Shown: piece after piece, positions 34,973-45,506 of the stretch
Layout of the letters: each line of letters starts with the position of its first letter
How positions within the stretch are numbered: position 1 is the first letter of the stretch
Assembly: GCA_020860645.1 (NCBI GenBank)
Contig: JAJBTX010000067.1
Coordinates: 1-48,458, forward strand
Length of the DNA stretch: 48,458 nucleotides
Reading direction: 5' to 3'
DNA from: Lachnospiraceae bacterium
GTDB taxonomy: Bacteria > Bacillota > Clostridia > Lachnospirales > Lachnospiraceae
The notes under the pieces: generated by a model
Seen by the model: the letters and a program-made list of their open reading frames with translations, nothing else
Told to the model about the DNA's origin: nothing
Databases searched by the model: none
Program-made: the position numbers and the translations under genes

Positions 34973-35758
34973 TTATCCCAGCACCACGTCCAGCGCCATC
35001 ATCACCGTAAATCCCAGCGCGAACAGCACCGTCCCGATATTGGAGTGCGGCTCCTCAGACATCTCCGGAATCAGCTCCTCGACGACCACATACATCATCG
35101 CGCCCGCCGCGAAACTCAGAAGAAACGGCAGCGCCGGGAGAATCAGTCCGGCGGCAAGGATCGTGAGCAATGCACCCAGCGGCTCCACGATACCGGAGAG
35201 CACTCCATACAGGAAGGCGCGTCCCTTCCCGACGCCCTCCGCGCGCAGCGGCATGGAGATGATCGCGCCCTCCGGGAAATTCTGGATCGCGATTCCGACG
35301 GACAGCGCGAGCGCGCCAAGCGCGGTGATATTCGAGCTTCCGCTCATGTAACCGGCATAGACCACGCCCACAGCCATGCCCTCGGGAAGATTGTGCAGCG
35401 TCACGGCCAGCACGAGCATCGTCGTCTTTTTCAGGCGCCCCTTCGCGCCGTCCGGTCCCTCGGCCTCCTCACTGTTCATATGCAGATGCGGGATCACGTG
35501 ATCCAGAAGCAGCAGAAACAGGATGCCGACCCAGAAGCCCAGCACGGCGGGCAGCACCGCCACCGCGCCCTCTCCCTGCTCGATCGCCGGGATCAGCAGG
35601 CTCCAGACAGACGCCGCCACCATGACCCCGGAGGCGAAGCCGATCAGCGCGCGCTGCACCAGCGGATGGATGGATTTCCTCATAAATAATACGCAGCCCG
35701 CCCCCAGAGACGTACCCAGCAGCGGGATCAGAATTCCTCTTAATACCTCTACTGTCAT
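34973..35758 (-). CDS. ZIP-family metal (zinc) transporter
   Basis: 261 residues with about eight TM helices. A His-rich segment (DHVIPHLHMNSEE) lies in the loop after TM3. TM4 carries HNLPEGMAVG and TM5 NFPEGAIIS, the paired metal-binding motifs of ZIP transporters; a further VEELIPE lies near the C-terminus. It imports divalent metal across the cytoplasmic membrane. It most resembles the GufA/ZupT branch. It has its own promoter and is close upstream of rubrerythrin, but the latter has a separate promoter, so no operon is needed. Confidence 0.93.
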   Translation of the reverse strand: MTVEVLRGILIPLLGTSLGAGCVLFMRKSIHPLVQRALIGFASGVMVAASVWSLLIPAIEQGEGAVAVLPAVLGFWVGILFLLLLDHVIPHLHMNSEEAEGPDGAKGRLKKTTMLVLAVTLHNLPEGMAVGVVYAGYMSGSSNITALGALALSVGIAIQNFPEGAIISMPLRAEGVGKGRAFLYGVLSGIVEPLGALLTILAAGLILPALPFLLSFAAGAMMYVVVEELIPEMSEEPHSNIGTVLFALGFTVMMALDVVLG

Positions 35759-35795
35759 GCTATGCTCCCTCCTTCTTTCCTGCCATTGTTATCCT

Positions 35796-35824
35796 ATGAT
35801 AGCAAGCGGAAACGGGAAAGTCAA
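35796..35824 (-). promoter_or_regulatory. Promoter of the ZIP transporter gene
   Basis: Minus-strand TTGACT (35819-35824), 17-bp spacer and TATCAT (35796-35801). Confidence 0.7.
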
Positions 35825-35849
35825 CGCACCGAAAAATTTTTAGTTTCTA

Positions 35850-35878
35850 TTGTGATTCCCAGTTAAATATTGTATCAT
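35850..35878 (+). promoter_or_regulatory. Candidate promoter of the type III glutamine synthetase gene
   Basis: TTGTGA (35850-35855), 17-bp spacer and TATCAT (35873-35878), 48 bp before ATG 35926. A TATTAT at 35901-35906 is a second -10 candidate without a clear -35. Confidence 0.5.
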
Positions 35879-35925
35879 AAACCTGTCTGAAACACGATTC
35901 TATTATAAGAAAGGATTCTGTTTTT

Positions 35926-38037
35926 ATGGAAAACAAACAGTCAATCATGGACATTTTCGGGACGAACGTCTTCAACGACAAGGTGATGCGCCAGTATCTG
36001 CCGAAGAACGTTTACTATGAGCTCCGCAAGACGATCGAGGGCCGCAAGGAGCTGGATCCTGCGATCGCGGACGTGGTCGCCGCGGCGATCCGCAAGTGGG
36101 CGATCGAGAAGGGCGCGACCCACTATACGCACTGGTTCCAGCCGCTGACCGGCTTCACCGCCGAGAAGCACGACTCCTTCCTCACACCGCCCCGGGAGGA
36201 CGGCTCCGTGCTCATGGAATTCTCGGGCAAGGACCTGATCAAGGGCGAGCCCGACGCCTCCTCCTTCCCGTCAGGAGGCCTGCGCGCGACCTTTGAAGCG
36301 CGGGGCTACACGACCTGGGACTGCACCTCTCCGGCTTTCATCCGCGAGGACGCCGCCGGGGCGATTCTCTGCATCCCGACCGCCTTCTGCTCCTTCACGG
36401 GAGAGGCGCTCGACCAGAAGACGCCGCTTCTTCGCTCCATGGCTGCCGTCGAGGAGCAGGCGCTGCGCCTCCTTCGGCTGTTCGGCAACACGACCTCGCG
36501 CAAGGTCATCCCGAGCGTCGGCGCAGAGCAGGAGTATTTCCTGATTGACCGGGAAAAATATTTACAGAGAAAAGACCTGATCTACACCGGGCGCACGCTC
36601 TTCGGCGCGATGCCGCCGAAGGGGCAGGAGCTGGACGACCACTATTTCGGCACGCTGCGCCAGCGTATCGGCGCTTTCATGCGCCAGGTGAACGAGGAGC
36701 TCTGGAAGATGGGCGTTCCCGCCAAGACGCAGCACAACGAGGTCGCCCCGGCTCAGCACGAGCTGGCTCCGATCTACGCGGAGGCCAACGTGGCCGCCGA
36801 CCACAACCAGATCATGATGCAGACGCTGAAGAGAGTGGCGGCACAGCAGGGGCTCGTCTGCCTGCTCCACGAGAAGCCCTTCGCGGGCGTCAACGGCTCC
36901 GGCAAGCACAACAACTGGTCGCTGACCACGGACGACGGCATCAACCTCTTCGATCCCGGAAAGCGCCCGCACGAAAACCGGCAGTTCCTGCTCGTCCTGG
37001 CCTGCATCCTGAAGGCGGTCGATACCCACGCCGACCTGCTGCGCGAATCCGCCGCCAATGTCGGAAATGACCTGCGCCTCGGCGTCCATGAAGCTCCGCC
37101 CGCGATCATCTCCGTCTTCCTCGGCGAGCAGCTCGACGATGTGATCGACCAGATCCTGAGCACCGGAGACGCGACCCACAGCCTGAAGAGTCATCATCTG
37201 CATACCGGCGTGAAGACGCTTCCGGATTTCATGAAGGACGCCACCGACCGCAACCGCACCTCGCCCTTTGCCTTCACCGGCAATAAATTCGAGTTCCGCA
37301 TGGTCGGTTCCCGGGATTCCATCGCGCACTCCACCGTCGTCATGAACACGATCGCGGCGGAGGCTTTCGCGGACGCCTGTGACATTCTCGAGAAAGCGGA
37401 AGATTTCAATGCCGCGCTCCATGACCTGCTGATCCGGTATTTCAGCGAGCATCGGAAAATTGTCTTCAGCGGAAACGGCTATTCCGAGGAGTGGGTGGCC
37501 GAGGCCGCGCGCTGCGGACTGCCGAATCTGCCTTCCATGGTGGACGCGATCCCGGCCCTCGTGACTGACAAGTCCATCTCCATGTTCGAGCGCTTCCACG
37601 TCTTTGACGAGGCGGAGCTGCGCTCCCGCGCGGAGATTCAGTATGAGACCTACAATAAGGCGATCAATATCGAGGCTCTGACGATGATCGACATGACGGT
37701 CAAGCAGATCCTGCCGGCTGTCATCGGCTACACCGGCACGCTCTCCTCGATCATCCAGTCCGTGAAGGCCGCCGGAGCAACTCCTACTGTGCAGTTCGAG
37801 CTGCTGCGCGACATCAGCACGCTGCTGAATGAGGCGAACGGCGCGGTCCGCATTCTGAAGAAGGTCGCCGCCGAGGCTCCCACCATCGAGGACAACGAGA
37901 CGCGGGCACACTATTACCACGACTACGTGATTCCCGCCATGGAGGCGCTGCGCCGCCCGGTCGACCGGCTCGAAATGCTCGTCGACAAGGAGGTCTGGCC
38001 GATGCCGTCCTACGGCGACCTGATCTTCGAGGTGTAA
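35926..38037 (+). CDS. glnN: Glutamine synthetase type III
   Basis: 703 residues, typical for GSIII and much longer than GSI (about 450). GSIII signature segments are visible: [33 protein letters not shown] (metal/Glu ligands), [32 protein letters not shown] and [10 protein letters not shown]. It condenses ammonia and glutamate using ATP. The start has AGAAAGGA upstream. It is transcribed toward the convergent glutamate dehydrogenase gene, placing two ammonia-assimilation enzymes together with a shared terminator between them. Confidence 0.97.
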   Translation: MENKQSIMDIFGTNVFNDKVMRQYLPKNVYYELRKTIEGRKELDPAIADVVAAAIRKWAIEKGATHYTHWFQPLTGFTAEKHDSFLTPPREDGSVLMEFSGKDLIKGEPDASSFPSGGLRATFEARGYTTWDCTSPAFIREDAAGAILCIPTAFCSFTGEALDQKTPLLRSMAAVEEQALRLLRLFGNTTSRKVIPSVGAEQEYFLIDREKYLQRKDLIYTGRTLFGAMPPKGQELDDHYFGTLRQRIGAFMRQVNEELWKMGVPAKTQHNEVAPAQHELAPIYAEANVAADHNQIMMQTLKRVAAQQGLVCLLHEKPFAGVNGSGKHNNWSLTTDDGINLFDPGKRPHENRQFLLVLACILKAVDTHADLLRESAANVGNDLRLGVHEAPPAIISVFLGEQLDDVIDQILSTGDATHSLKSHHLHTGVKTLPDFMKDATDRNRTSPFAFTGNKFEFRMVGSRDSIAHSTVVMNTIAAEAFADACDILEKAEDFNAALHDLLIRYFSEHRKIVFSGNGYSEEWVAEAARCGLPNLPSMVDAIPALVTDKSISMFERFHVFDEAELRSRAEIQYETYNKAINIEALTMIDMTVKQILPAVIGYTGTLSSIIQSVKAAGATPTVQFELLRDISTLLNEANGAVRILKKVAAEAPTIEDNETRAHYYHDYVIPAMEALRRPVDRLEMLVDKEVWPMPSYGDLIFEV

Positions 38038-38116
38038 GAGCCTGGAGCTGGGAGGCTCCTTTCGCAAAAAACAGATTATACGGACATCGAAAACTTTTAT
38101 TGCAGGTTATGGAAAA

Positions 38117-38152
38117 GACCGACGATCCCTGACTATGGGATGTCGGTCTTTT
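38117..38152. terminator. Bidirectional terminator between glnN and gdhA
   Basis: Stem GACCGACGATCCC / GGGATGTCGGTC (38117-38129 and 38137-38148, one bulged base) with TTTTGT after it on the plus strand and TTTTCC on the minus strand. It lies between the two convergent genes. Confidence 0.85.
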
Positions 38153-38247
38153 GTCAACTGTGCAGGTCAATTCGCCCGTCTATGTAACGCCTTACAGTGA
38201 ACGTCTGTTATTTTTCACTGTTCACTCTATTCACAGCAAAGCTCTGC

Positions 38248-39600
<1,353 letters not shown>

Positions 39601-39696
39601 TTATCCCATTTCTATGATACAACGGATTCCTTCGAAGCATAAACTGGCGGCAAAAATCGGATATCTCTTATGCTCCCGAAATCCTGAATCACGACT

Positions 39697-39725
39697 ATTT
39701 TATTACAATCTTTTCATGTTTTCAA
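39697..39725 (-). promoter_or_regulatory. Promoter of gdhA
   Basis: Minus-strand TTGAAA (39720-39725), 17-bp spacer and TAAAAT (39697-39702), about 115 bp before the gene. Confidence 0.65.
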
Positions 39726-39742
39726 CTGCTTTTGACACCGAT

Positions 39743-41884
39743 TCAGTAATGCGTCCCCACAAAAACCGCCACGGAACGCGCGGGCACGATGAATTCACGC
39801 TCGATGAACGGCGCCTCAGCCTCAGAATAGCAGTAACGCCCCTGTCCGTCCCCGTTTGTGTTGACGTACAGATGCCAGCCCACGCGTCCCCACACGCGCG
39901 GGAGCGTGATCGGGATCGACTCCCAGTGCGTATTTACCGTCACGTACACCAGGTCATCCCGCCCCTTCTGCGCGTCGTAGCCGGCGAAGCTCGCCGAGAA
40001 AATCTTCGCGTCGCGCGGGATATCCACCAGCTCTCCGTCCGGCGGGTGAATGTGCATCTCGTCCATCCCGCAGACAGCGCGCGGAAGCCGCTCCCGTATC
40101 ACGCGGTGATTCTGGCGAAACGCGATCATATATTTAAAAAATTCGAACAGATCACGATTTTTCTCAAGCAGGGACCAGTCCAGCCAGGAGAACTCGTTGT
40201 CCTGACAGTAGCAGTTGTTGTTGCCATACTGCGTATTGCCGAACTCGTCGCCCGCCAGAAACATCGGCGTCCCGCGGCTGCACATCAACAGCGCACAGGC
40301 GTTGCGGATCATGCGGAATCGAAGCTTCAGCACCTCCGGGTCGTCCGTCTCTCCCTCCACGCCGCAGTTCCAGCTGCGATTGTCATTATGCCCGTCCGTG
40401 TTGTCCCAGCCGTTGATCTCATTGTGCTTCTCATTGTAGGAGTACAGATCGTACATCGTGAAGCCATCGTGGCAGGTGATGAAATTCACACAGGAATTCA
40501 GCCCGTCATAGTCGCCGCGATAATTGTCCATATCCCCTGTGCCGCCGCCATAGAGGTCGGGCGAACCGCAGATACTGTAGGCCGCATCCCAGGACTGCCA
40601 GGCGTCGCCCTTGAGATAACCCCGCAGCGCGTCGCGGTATCTCCCGTTCCACTCCGCCCAGCGGCGGCTGGCGGGAAAGCTGCCGACCTGATACAGGCCG
40701 CCGGCATCCCAGGCCTCCGCGATCAGCTTCACACGGCTCAGGATCGGGTCGTAGGCCAGATTGCGCAGGAGCGGCGGCTGCGCGAGCGGCGAGCCGTCCT
40801 CATTTCTCCCGAGGATGCTGGCCAGGTCAAAGCGGAAGCCGTCCACGCGGTACGAGATCGTCCAGTGGCGCAGACATTCGAGGATCATCTGCTGCACCAC
40901 CGGATTGTTGCAGTTCAGCGTATTGCCGCAGCCGCTGAAATTATAGTAATTGCCGTCCGGCGTCAGCATATAATAAATCGAGTTGTCAATGCCCTTAAAG
41001 CAGAAGCTCGGACCGTGCTCATTTCCCTCCGCCGTGTGGTTGAACACCACGTCCAGGATGACCTCGATTCCATTATCATGGAGCGCTTTGATCAGCTGCT
41101 TGAGCTCGTAGCCCTCGCGATTGCGCCCCTTCTCGGAGACATAAGCAGAGTTTGGCGCAAAGAAGGCGACCGTATTGTAGCCCCAGTACTCCAGCAGGCG
41201 TCTGCCGTCCACCTCGCGCGCATTGATCTCCTCGTCAAACTCAAAGATCGGCATCAGCTCCACAGCGTTGATGCCCAGCTCTTTCAGATACGGGATCTTC
41301 TCCATCAGTCCCGCGAAGGTGCCCGGGTACTGCACGCCGGACGAGGCATGCTGCGTAAATCCGCGCACATGCAGCTCGTAGATCACAAGATCGCACAGAT
41401 TCTGCTTCGACTGCGGCATATCGCCCCAGTCAAAGGTGTCACGCACGACGCGCGCACGATAATTCCCGGTCTTATGCTCTCCCCAGATGTGCTGCCCGGC
41501 AACAGCCCTCGCGTAAGGGTCCAGCAACACGCGGTTCCGGTCGAACAGAAGCCCCTGCTTCGGGTCATAAGGTCCGTCGATGCGGTAGGCATATTCAAAA
41601 TCCTCAATGTCGAGGCCAAATACAAGCATGGAATAGACGTCCCCGATCTTGTACTCCTCCGGGAACGGCAGTACGACGTAGGGTTCCTCCTCCTCGCGAT
41701 GATACAAAAGCAGCTCACAGGCCGTCCCATAGTGGGTATGAATCGTGAAATTGACGCCCACCGGCATCGCGGTCGCCCCGTAGGACGTAAAATCGCCGGG
41801 CCTGACCGGATAGCCCTTGATCTCCGCCATCGGGCGCACGGACAGGGGATATTTCGGTGTATATTCTCCAACAAAGCTTTTCAA
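39743..41884 (-). CDS. glgX: Glycogen debranching enzyme / isoamylase-type glycoside hydrolase (GH13)
   Basis: About 713 residues. An N-terminal CBM48-like domain (SYGATAMPVGVNFTIHTHYG...LLLYHREEEEP) is followed by a GH13 barrel: VIYELHVRGFT, LKELGINAVELMPIFEF, VILDVVFNHTAEG, YRVDGFRFDLASILGR with the nucleophile Asp, LIAEAWDAGG with the acid/base Glu, and NFITCHDGFTMYDLYSYN. It cleaves alpha-1,6 branches in glycogen or starch. I prefer TTG 41884, which has GGAGGGG five bases upstream; a TTG at 41908 would add eight residues, with that same site inside the gene. Confidence 0.92.
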   Translation of the reverse strand: MKSFVGEYTPKYPLSVRPMAEIKGYPVRPGDFTSYGATAMPVGVNFTIHTHYGTACELLLYHREEEEPYVVLPFPEEYKIGDVYSMLVFGLDIEDFEYAYRIDGPYDPKQGLLFDRNRVLLDPYARAVAGQHIWGEHKTGNYRARVVRDTFDWGDMPQSKQNLCDLVIYELHVRGFTQHASSGVQYPGTFAGLMEKIPYLKELGINAVELMPIFEFDEEINAREVDGRRLLEYWGYNTVAFFAPNSAYVSEKGRNREGYELKQLIKALHDNGIEVILDVVFNHTAEGNEHGPSFCFKGIDNSIYYMLTPDGNYYNFSGCGNTLNCNNPVVQQMILECLRHWTISYRVDGFRFDLASILGRNEDGSPLAQPPLLRNLAYDPILSRVKLIAEAWDAGGLYQVGSFPASRRWAEWNGRYRDALRGYLKGDAWQSWDAAYSICGSPDLYGGGTGDMDNYRGDYDGLNSCVNFITCHDGFTMYDLYSYNEKHNEINGWDNTDGHNDNRSWNCGVEGETDDPEVLKLRFRMIRNACALLMCSRGTPMFLAGDEFGNTQYGNNNCYCQDNEFSWLDWSLLEKNRDLFEFFKYMIAFRQNHRVIRERLPRAVCGMDEMHIHPPDGELVDIPRDAKIFSASFAGYDAQKGRDDLVYVTVNTHWESIPITLPRVWGRVGWHLYVNTNGDGQGRYCYSEAEAPFIEREFIVPARSVAVFVGTHY

Positions 41885-41919
41885 ATCTTCCCCTCCAGGT
41901 TTTCGCAAAAGTCTTCTTT

Positions 41920-41948
41920 ATTATAGTAGATTTCCGCCGCCGCGTCAA
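41920..41948 (-). promoter_or_regulatory. Promoter of the debranching-enzyme gene
   Basis: Minus-strand TTGACG (41943-41948), 17-bp spacer and TATAAT (41920-41925). It places the transcript start just before 41908, which supports the downstream TTG start. Confidence 0.8.
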
Positions 41949-42089
41949 AATATATGTGTGAATTCTCCACCATTCTTCCGCACAGACATCATAAAATTTT
42001 TCTAAAATATGGATTTTATGCTTTCCTTTTGACCATATTTATATTAGAATGAAGAAAACCTGTTATCCATATGGAAAGGAGCCTTTTAG

Positions 42090-42359
42090 ATGAAAAAACT
42101 GTTGAAAGCAATCGCGGCGATCGGTACTGCCGCTCTGGCCGCGGTAGGCGGATTCTATCTCTATCAGAAGTTCTTCGGAGAGGATGAGGATCTGGACGAT
42201 TTTGACGACGAAGATTTCTTTGATGACGAAGAAGACGAAGAGGAGACTGAGGACAAGGAAGAAGACGAGGCGGAGGCCTCCGAGGAGATCTTCGAGGACG
42301 AGGCCAAAGAGGAGCCGGAAGCTGAGACCGCCGAAGAGGAGAAGACGGAAGAAGCCTGA
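42090..42359 (+). CDS. Small membrane-anchored, highly acidic protein (89 aa), unknown
   Basis: Residues 1-27 form a basic N-terminus and a TM/signal helix (KKLLKAIAAIGTAALAAVGG). The rest is almost entirely Asp, Glu, Ala and Lys (DEDLDDFDDEDFFDDEEDEE and so on), probably disordered. AAAGGAG lies eight to nine bases before ATG. No lipobox Cys and no known family. It is a single-gene unit ended by the shared terminator at 42377-42410. Such tails can bind cations or the wall surface, but no function can be assigned. Confidence 0.75.
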   Translation: MKKLLKAIAAIGTAALAAVGGFYLYQKFFGEDEDLDDFDDEDFFDDEEDEEETEDKEEDEAEASEEIFEDEAKEEPEAETAEEEKTEEA

Positions 42360-42376
42360 CAAAAGGAAGAAAAAGA

Positions 42377-42416
42377 GAGACCGGAACCCCATAGCAGTGG
42401 CTCCGGTCTCTTCTGT
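42377..42416. terminator. Bidirectional terminator between the acidic protein gene and glnS
   Basis: 9-bp stem GAGACCGGA/TCCGGTCTC (42377-42385 and 42402-42410), followed by a T-rich run on the plus strand and by TCTTTTTC on the minus strand. Confidence 0.85.
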
Positions 42417-42424
42417 TTTGCCTT

Positions 42425-44092
42425 TTAGTCCTTTTTCGGGAGCTTGAACGAGCTCTTGAGCGAGACGATGCGGTTGAAGACGAGAGCGTCCTCCCGCGAA
42501 TCCTTCGCGTCCACACAGAAAAATCCGTTTCGTACAAACTGGAAGCTGTCGTAGGGCTTCGCCTCCGCGAGCGCCGGCTCCAGCTTCGCGCGGGCGACTG
42601 TCAGAGAGTTCGGATTGATGTTCATCGAACCGTCCTCATTGTAAACGCCCTTCGACTCGTCGATCAGATTTTCATAGAGCCGCACCTCGGCATCCACCGC
42701 ATACGGCGCGGGCACCCAGTGAATCGTCCCCTTTACCTTACGGCCGGTAAAGCCGCTCCCGGCCTTCGTCTCCGGATCGTAGGTGCAGTGCACGACGCTC
42801 ACCCTGCCGTCTGCGTCCTTCTCAAAGCCCACACATTTCACAAAATAGGCGTGCATCAGCCGGACCTCATTGCCCGGGAACAGGCGAAAATACTTCCGCG
42901 GCGGCTCCTCCATGAAATCATCCCGCTCAATGTAAAGCTCACGGCAGAAGGGAACCTTCCGCACGCCGAGCGCCTCATTCTCCAGATTGTTCGCCGCCTC
43001 GAGATACTCGGTCTGTCCCTCCGGATAATTGTCGATGATGAGGCGGATCGGGTCGAGCACCACCATCATGCGGGATCGCTTCATCTTCAGGTCCTCACGG
43101 ATACAGTACTCCAGCATCGCGTAATCGACCGAGCTCTGACTCTTGGACACGCCGCAGAGCTCCACAAACATCTGGATCGACTCCGGCGTAAAGCCGCGGC
43201 GCCGCAGCGCGGCGATCGACACCAGGCGCGGGTCATCCCAGCCGTCCACCGTGCCGTCCTCGACCAGCTTCTTGATATAGCGCTTGCCGGTCACGACATT
43301 CGTCAGATAGAGCTTCGCGAATTCTATCTGCCGCGGCGGATGCGGGTACTCGAGTTCGCGCACGACCCAGTCGTAGAGCGGCCTGTGATCCTCAAACTCC
43401 AGCGTGCAGATCGAGTGCGTGATGCCCTCGATCGCATCCTCGATCGGATGCGCGAAATCGTACATCGGGTAAATGCACCATTTATCGCCGGTGTTATGAT
43501 GCGTCATGTGCGCCACGCGGTAGATGACCGGGTCGCGCATGTTCATATTCGGGGAGGTCATGTCGATCTTCGCGCGCAGCACCTTCTCACCGTCCCCGTA
43601 GACGCCGTTCTTCATATTTTCAAAAAGCGTGAGATTCTCCTCGACGCTGCGGTTCCGGTAAGGGCTCTCCCTGCCCGGCTCGGTCAGCGTCCCGCGGTAC
43701 TCGCGGATCTCCTCCGCGGAGAGATCGCACACATAGGCCTTGCCCTTTTTGATCAGCTTTACCGCGCCCTCATACATCTGCTGAAAGTAATCCGACGCAA
43801 AGAACAGCCGGTCCTCCCAGTCCGCGCCGAGCCACTGGATATCCTCCTTGATCGCCTCCACGAACTCCGTCCGCTCCTTCGTCGGATTCGTGTCGTCAAA
43901 GCGCATATTGAATTTTCCATGATACTTCTGCGCGAGCCCGTAGTTCAGCAGGATCGACTTCGCATGTCCGATGTGCAGATAACCGTTCGGCTCCGGCGGA
44001 AAACGGGTGTGCACCGTATCATATACGCCCTCCGCGAGATCCTTCTCGATCTCCGTCTCGATAAAATTTCTGGAAACGACTTCATTTTCCAT
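42425..44092 (-). CDS. glnS: Glutaminyl-tRNA synthetase
   Basis: 555 residues, full length. Class I signature [15 protein letters not shown] (HIGH), FDDTNPTKE, the tRNA-binding and catalytic core with [52 protein letters not shown], and the C-terminal beta-barrel anticodon domain with [20 protein letters not shown]. It charges tRNA-Gln directly. In Firmicutes GlnRS is not universal, because many use the GatCAB amidotransferase route, so its presence is a useful lineage marker. AGGAGG lies upstream of ATG 44092. Confidence 0.96.
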   Translation of the reverse strand: MENEVVSRNFIETEIEKDLAEGVYDTVHTRFPPEPNGYLHIGHAKSILLNYGLAQKYHGKFNMRFDDTNPTKERTEFVEAIKEDIQWLGADWEDRLFFASDYFQQMYEGAVKLIKKGKAYVCDLSAEEIREYRGTLTEPGRESPYRNRSVEENLTLFENMKNGVYGDGEKVLRAKIDMTSPNMNMRDPVIYRVAHMTHHNTGDKWCIYPMYDFAHPIEDAIEGITHSICTLEFEDHRPLYDWVVRELEYPHPPRQIEFAKLYLTNVVTGKRYIKKLVEDGTVDGWDDPRLVSIAALRRRGFTPESIQMFVELCGVSKSQSSVDYAMLEYCIREDLKMKRSRMMVVLDPIRLIIDNYPEGQTEYLEAANNLENEALGVRKVPFCRELYIERDDFMEEPPRKYFRLFPGNEVRLMHAYFVKCVGFEKDADGRVSVVHCTYDPETKAGSGFTGRKVKGTIHWVPAPYAVDAEVRLYENLIDESKGVYNEDGSMNINPNSLTVARAKLEPALAEAKPYDSFQFVRNGFFCVDAKDSREDALVFNRIVSLKSSFKLPKKD

Positions 44093-44125
44093 AACAGGCT
44101 CCTCCTCGGTTAAAACTGTTTTTTA

Positions 44126-44155
44126 TCATAGCACATTTAAAGCGGGGTTTGCAAG
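44126..44155 (-). promoter_or_regulatory. Promoter of glnS
   Basis: Minus-strand TTGCAA (44150-44155), 18-bp spacer and TATGAT (44126-44131), preceded by TG as an extended -10. Confidence 0.6.
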
Positions 44156-44183
44156 GCTATGTGAAATTTCAGTATTACCGCTT

Positions 44184-44966
44184 TTATTTCACCCGGATCA
44201 CCTGATTCACGTAGATCCGGTTCGCGTCCATGATCGAACTGTTCAGCGCCATGATCGCGCTCACCGTCGTGCCGTACTTCTTTGCGATTGCGAGGAGAGT
44301 GTCGCCGGACCTGACGGTATAGCTCACGGCTGCAGACGCTGCTTCCTCTGTCTCGACCGCCACATACAGCTCATCAAGGTCCACATTGCCGCTGATACCG
44401 GACACGCTGCCCTTGCTGGAATACTGCCAGCCATACAGATCATGTACAATCTCCGGGCGCCTGTCGTCCGCCGGATCCGCCGAGATGCTCATGGAAACGC
44501 TGCCCGGATAGTGCGCAATCCAGAACGGGTAAGTGATCTGATCCGCATACGGCCTGATATACGAATTGTAGAAACCCAGCCCGGTGTACACACCGAACCG
44601 ACAGCCCGCCGCCGTGATGATCGCCCCGTATGCGTTGATGATCTCCGTCAGCATCTGGCCGATATTCTTCTGGACATCATTTTCCACATCCAGCCACACC
44701 ATCGGCGTGCGCCCACCAAGAACGCTGATCACAGCCTGCGCGTCACGCTTCGCCTTCGCGACCGTCGCCGCATAGGAATAATTGTACACGCCCTGGATCG
44801 GCACACAAGCCTCGGTCGCTCCCGCCCAGTTATTTTCAAACTGTTTGTCCGGGTTCCGATCCCTGCGAATCACCTTCAAAATCGCGAACTGCACGCCCGC
44901 GGCCGCAGCCTTCGCCCAGTCGATCGTGCCCTGGTAACTCGATACGTCAATTCCTTTGATGCTCAT
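44184..44966 (-). CDS. GH25 muramidase (lysozyme) with C-terminal LysM domain
   Basis: 260 residues from ATG 44966 (GAGGAAG upstream); an upstream GTG at 44978 would add four residues and place that site inside the gene. GH25 catalytic domain at about 1-200: GIDVSSYQGTIDW, AILKVIRRD, GVYNYSYA, MVWLDVEND (catalytic Asp/Glu pair), FWIAHYPG and WQYSSKGSVSGISGNVDLD. LysM at about 213-260: YTVRSGDTLLAIAKKYGTT. It cleaves peptidoglycan between MurNAc and GlcNAc. There is no signal peptide, which is typical of phage endolysins released through a holin, but no holin lies nearby. Probably a prophage-derived or domesticated enzyme. Confidence 0.93.
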   Translation of the reverse strand: MSIKGIDVSSYQGTIDWAKAAAAGVQFAILKVIRRDRNPDKQFENNWAGATEACVPIQGVYNYSYAATVAKAKRDAQAVISVLGGRTPMVWLDVENDVQKNIGQMLTEIINAYGAIITAAGCRFGVYTGLGFYNSYIRPYADQITYPFWIAHYPGSVSMSISADPADDRRPEIVHDLYGWQYSSKGSVSGISGNVDLDELYVAVETEEAASAAVSYTVRSGDTLLAIAKKYGTTVSAIMALNSSIMDANRIYVNQVIRVK

Positions 44967-45158
44967 AATCTTCCTCACTTTCTGCCGACGCTTGCGCCGC
45001 CTTCTTTATTACATTCCAATCTGCGTGAATAGGTGCCCCGGTACAATGCCAATGACCACAACAGGATCAATATTTTATGCAGCGCAGTGGATGAAAGTTC
45101 TGACCGGACACTTAAGGCAATTTACAGGGGGCGATTGAAGAATATACACAGAAAGCGA

Positions 45159-45184
45159 AAAAGCCCTGAAAATCAGGGCTTTTT
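45159..45184. terminator. Intrinsic terminator in the junction region
   Basis: 11-bp perfect stem AAAAGCCCTGA/TCAGGGCTTTT (45159-45169 and 45173-45183) with a 3-nt loop and T-runs on both strands. No complete gene feeds it, so it may be left over from a deleted gene. Confidence 0.85.
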
Positions 45185-45392
45185 ACAAGCTGCTGACGGG
45201 AATCGGATAATTGCACTTTTAAAAAACACTGTAAAATAAGGAGGTTGCAGAACCACCTATCCGAGTGTACTAAAATCGTACTAAATTCCCATAACAGCTA
45301 ACAGGTTTTGACCCGTATGCCACTAAGACTTGCATGCAGCCTTGCTCATACTTTCGCGACAAACAGGATTATAGCATAAACAACAGGAAAAG

Positions 45393-45419
45393 AAAAGAGC
45401 TTTCACAGGCTCTTTTTTT
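45393..45419 (+). terminator. Intrinsic terminator upstream of the replication gene
   Basis: 8-bp stem AAAAGAGC/GCTCTTTT with an 8-nt loop, followed by a run of T on the plus strand. It insulates the replication gene from upstream transcription. Confidence 0.75.
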
Positions 45420-45506
45420 GATGCTCTTTTTTCATTTTTTTCTCTCTTTTTTCTCCCATCGCATCATACTAACAATGTAATACAAATTTCAAAGGAGACA
45501 CCCAAC

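Larger units (their letters stand above)
44979..45506. other. Gene-poor junction between chromosomal genes and the mobile element
   Basis: No convincing gene. It holds two intrinsic terminators (45159-45184 and 45393-45419) and a short direct repeat GTACTAAA (45269 and 45282 areas). Base composition drops toward the AT-richer element that follows. An integration site may lie here, but no tRNA fragment or matching second copy is visible. Confidence 0.4.

Noticed and set aside
36562..38067. Long minus-strand open frame (501 codons) opposite glnN
   Set aside because: Shadow of a GC-rich coding strand; no ribosome-binding site or family, and glnN is fully supported.
39614..41926. Long plus-strand open frame (770 codons) opposite the debranching-enzyme gene
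   Set aside because: Antisense shadow with biased Arg/His/Val composition and no recognisable domains.
45033..45239. 68-codon plus-strand open frame in the junction region
   Set aside because: No ribosome-binding site or family; it runs through a terminator hairpin.
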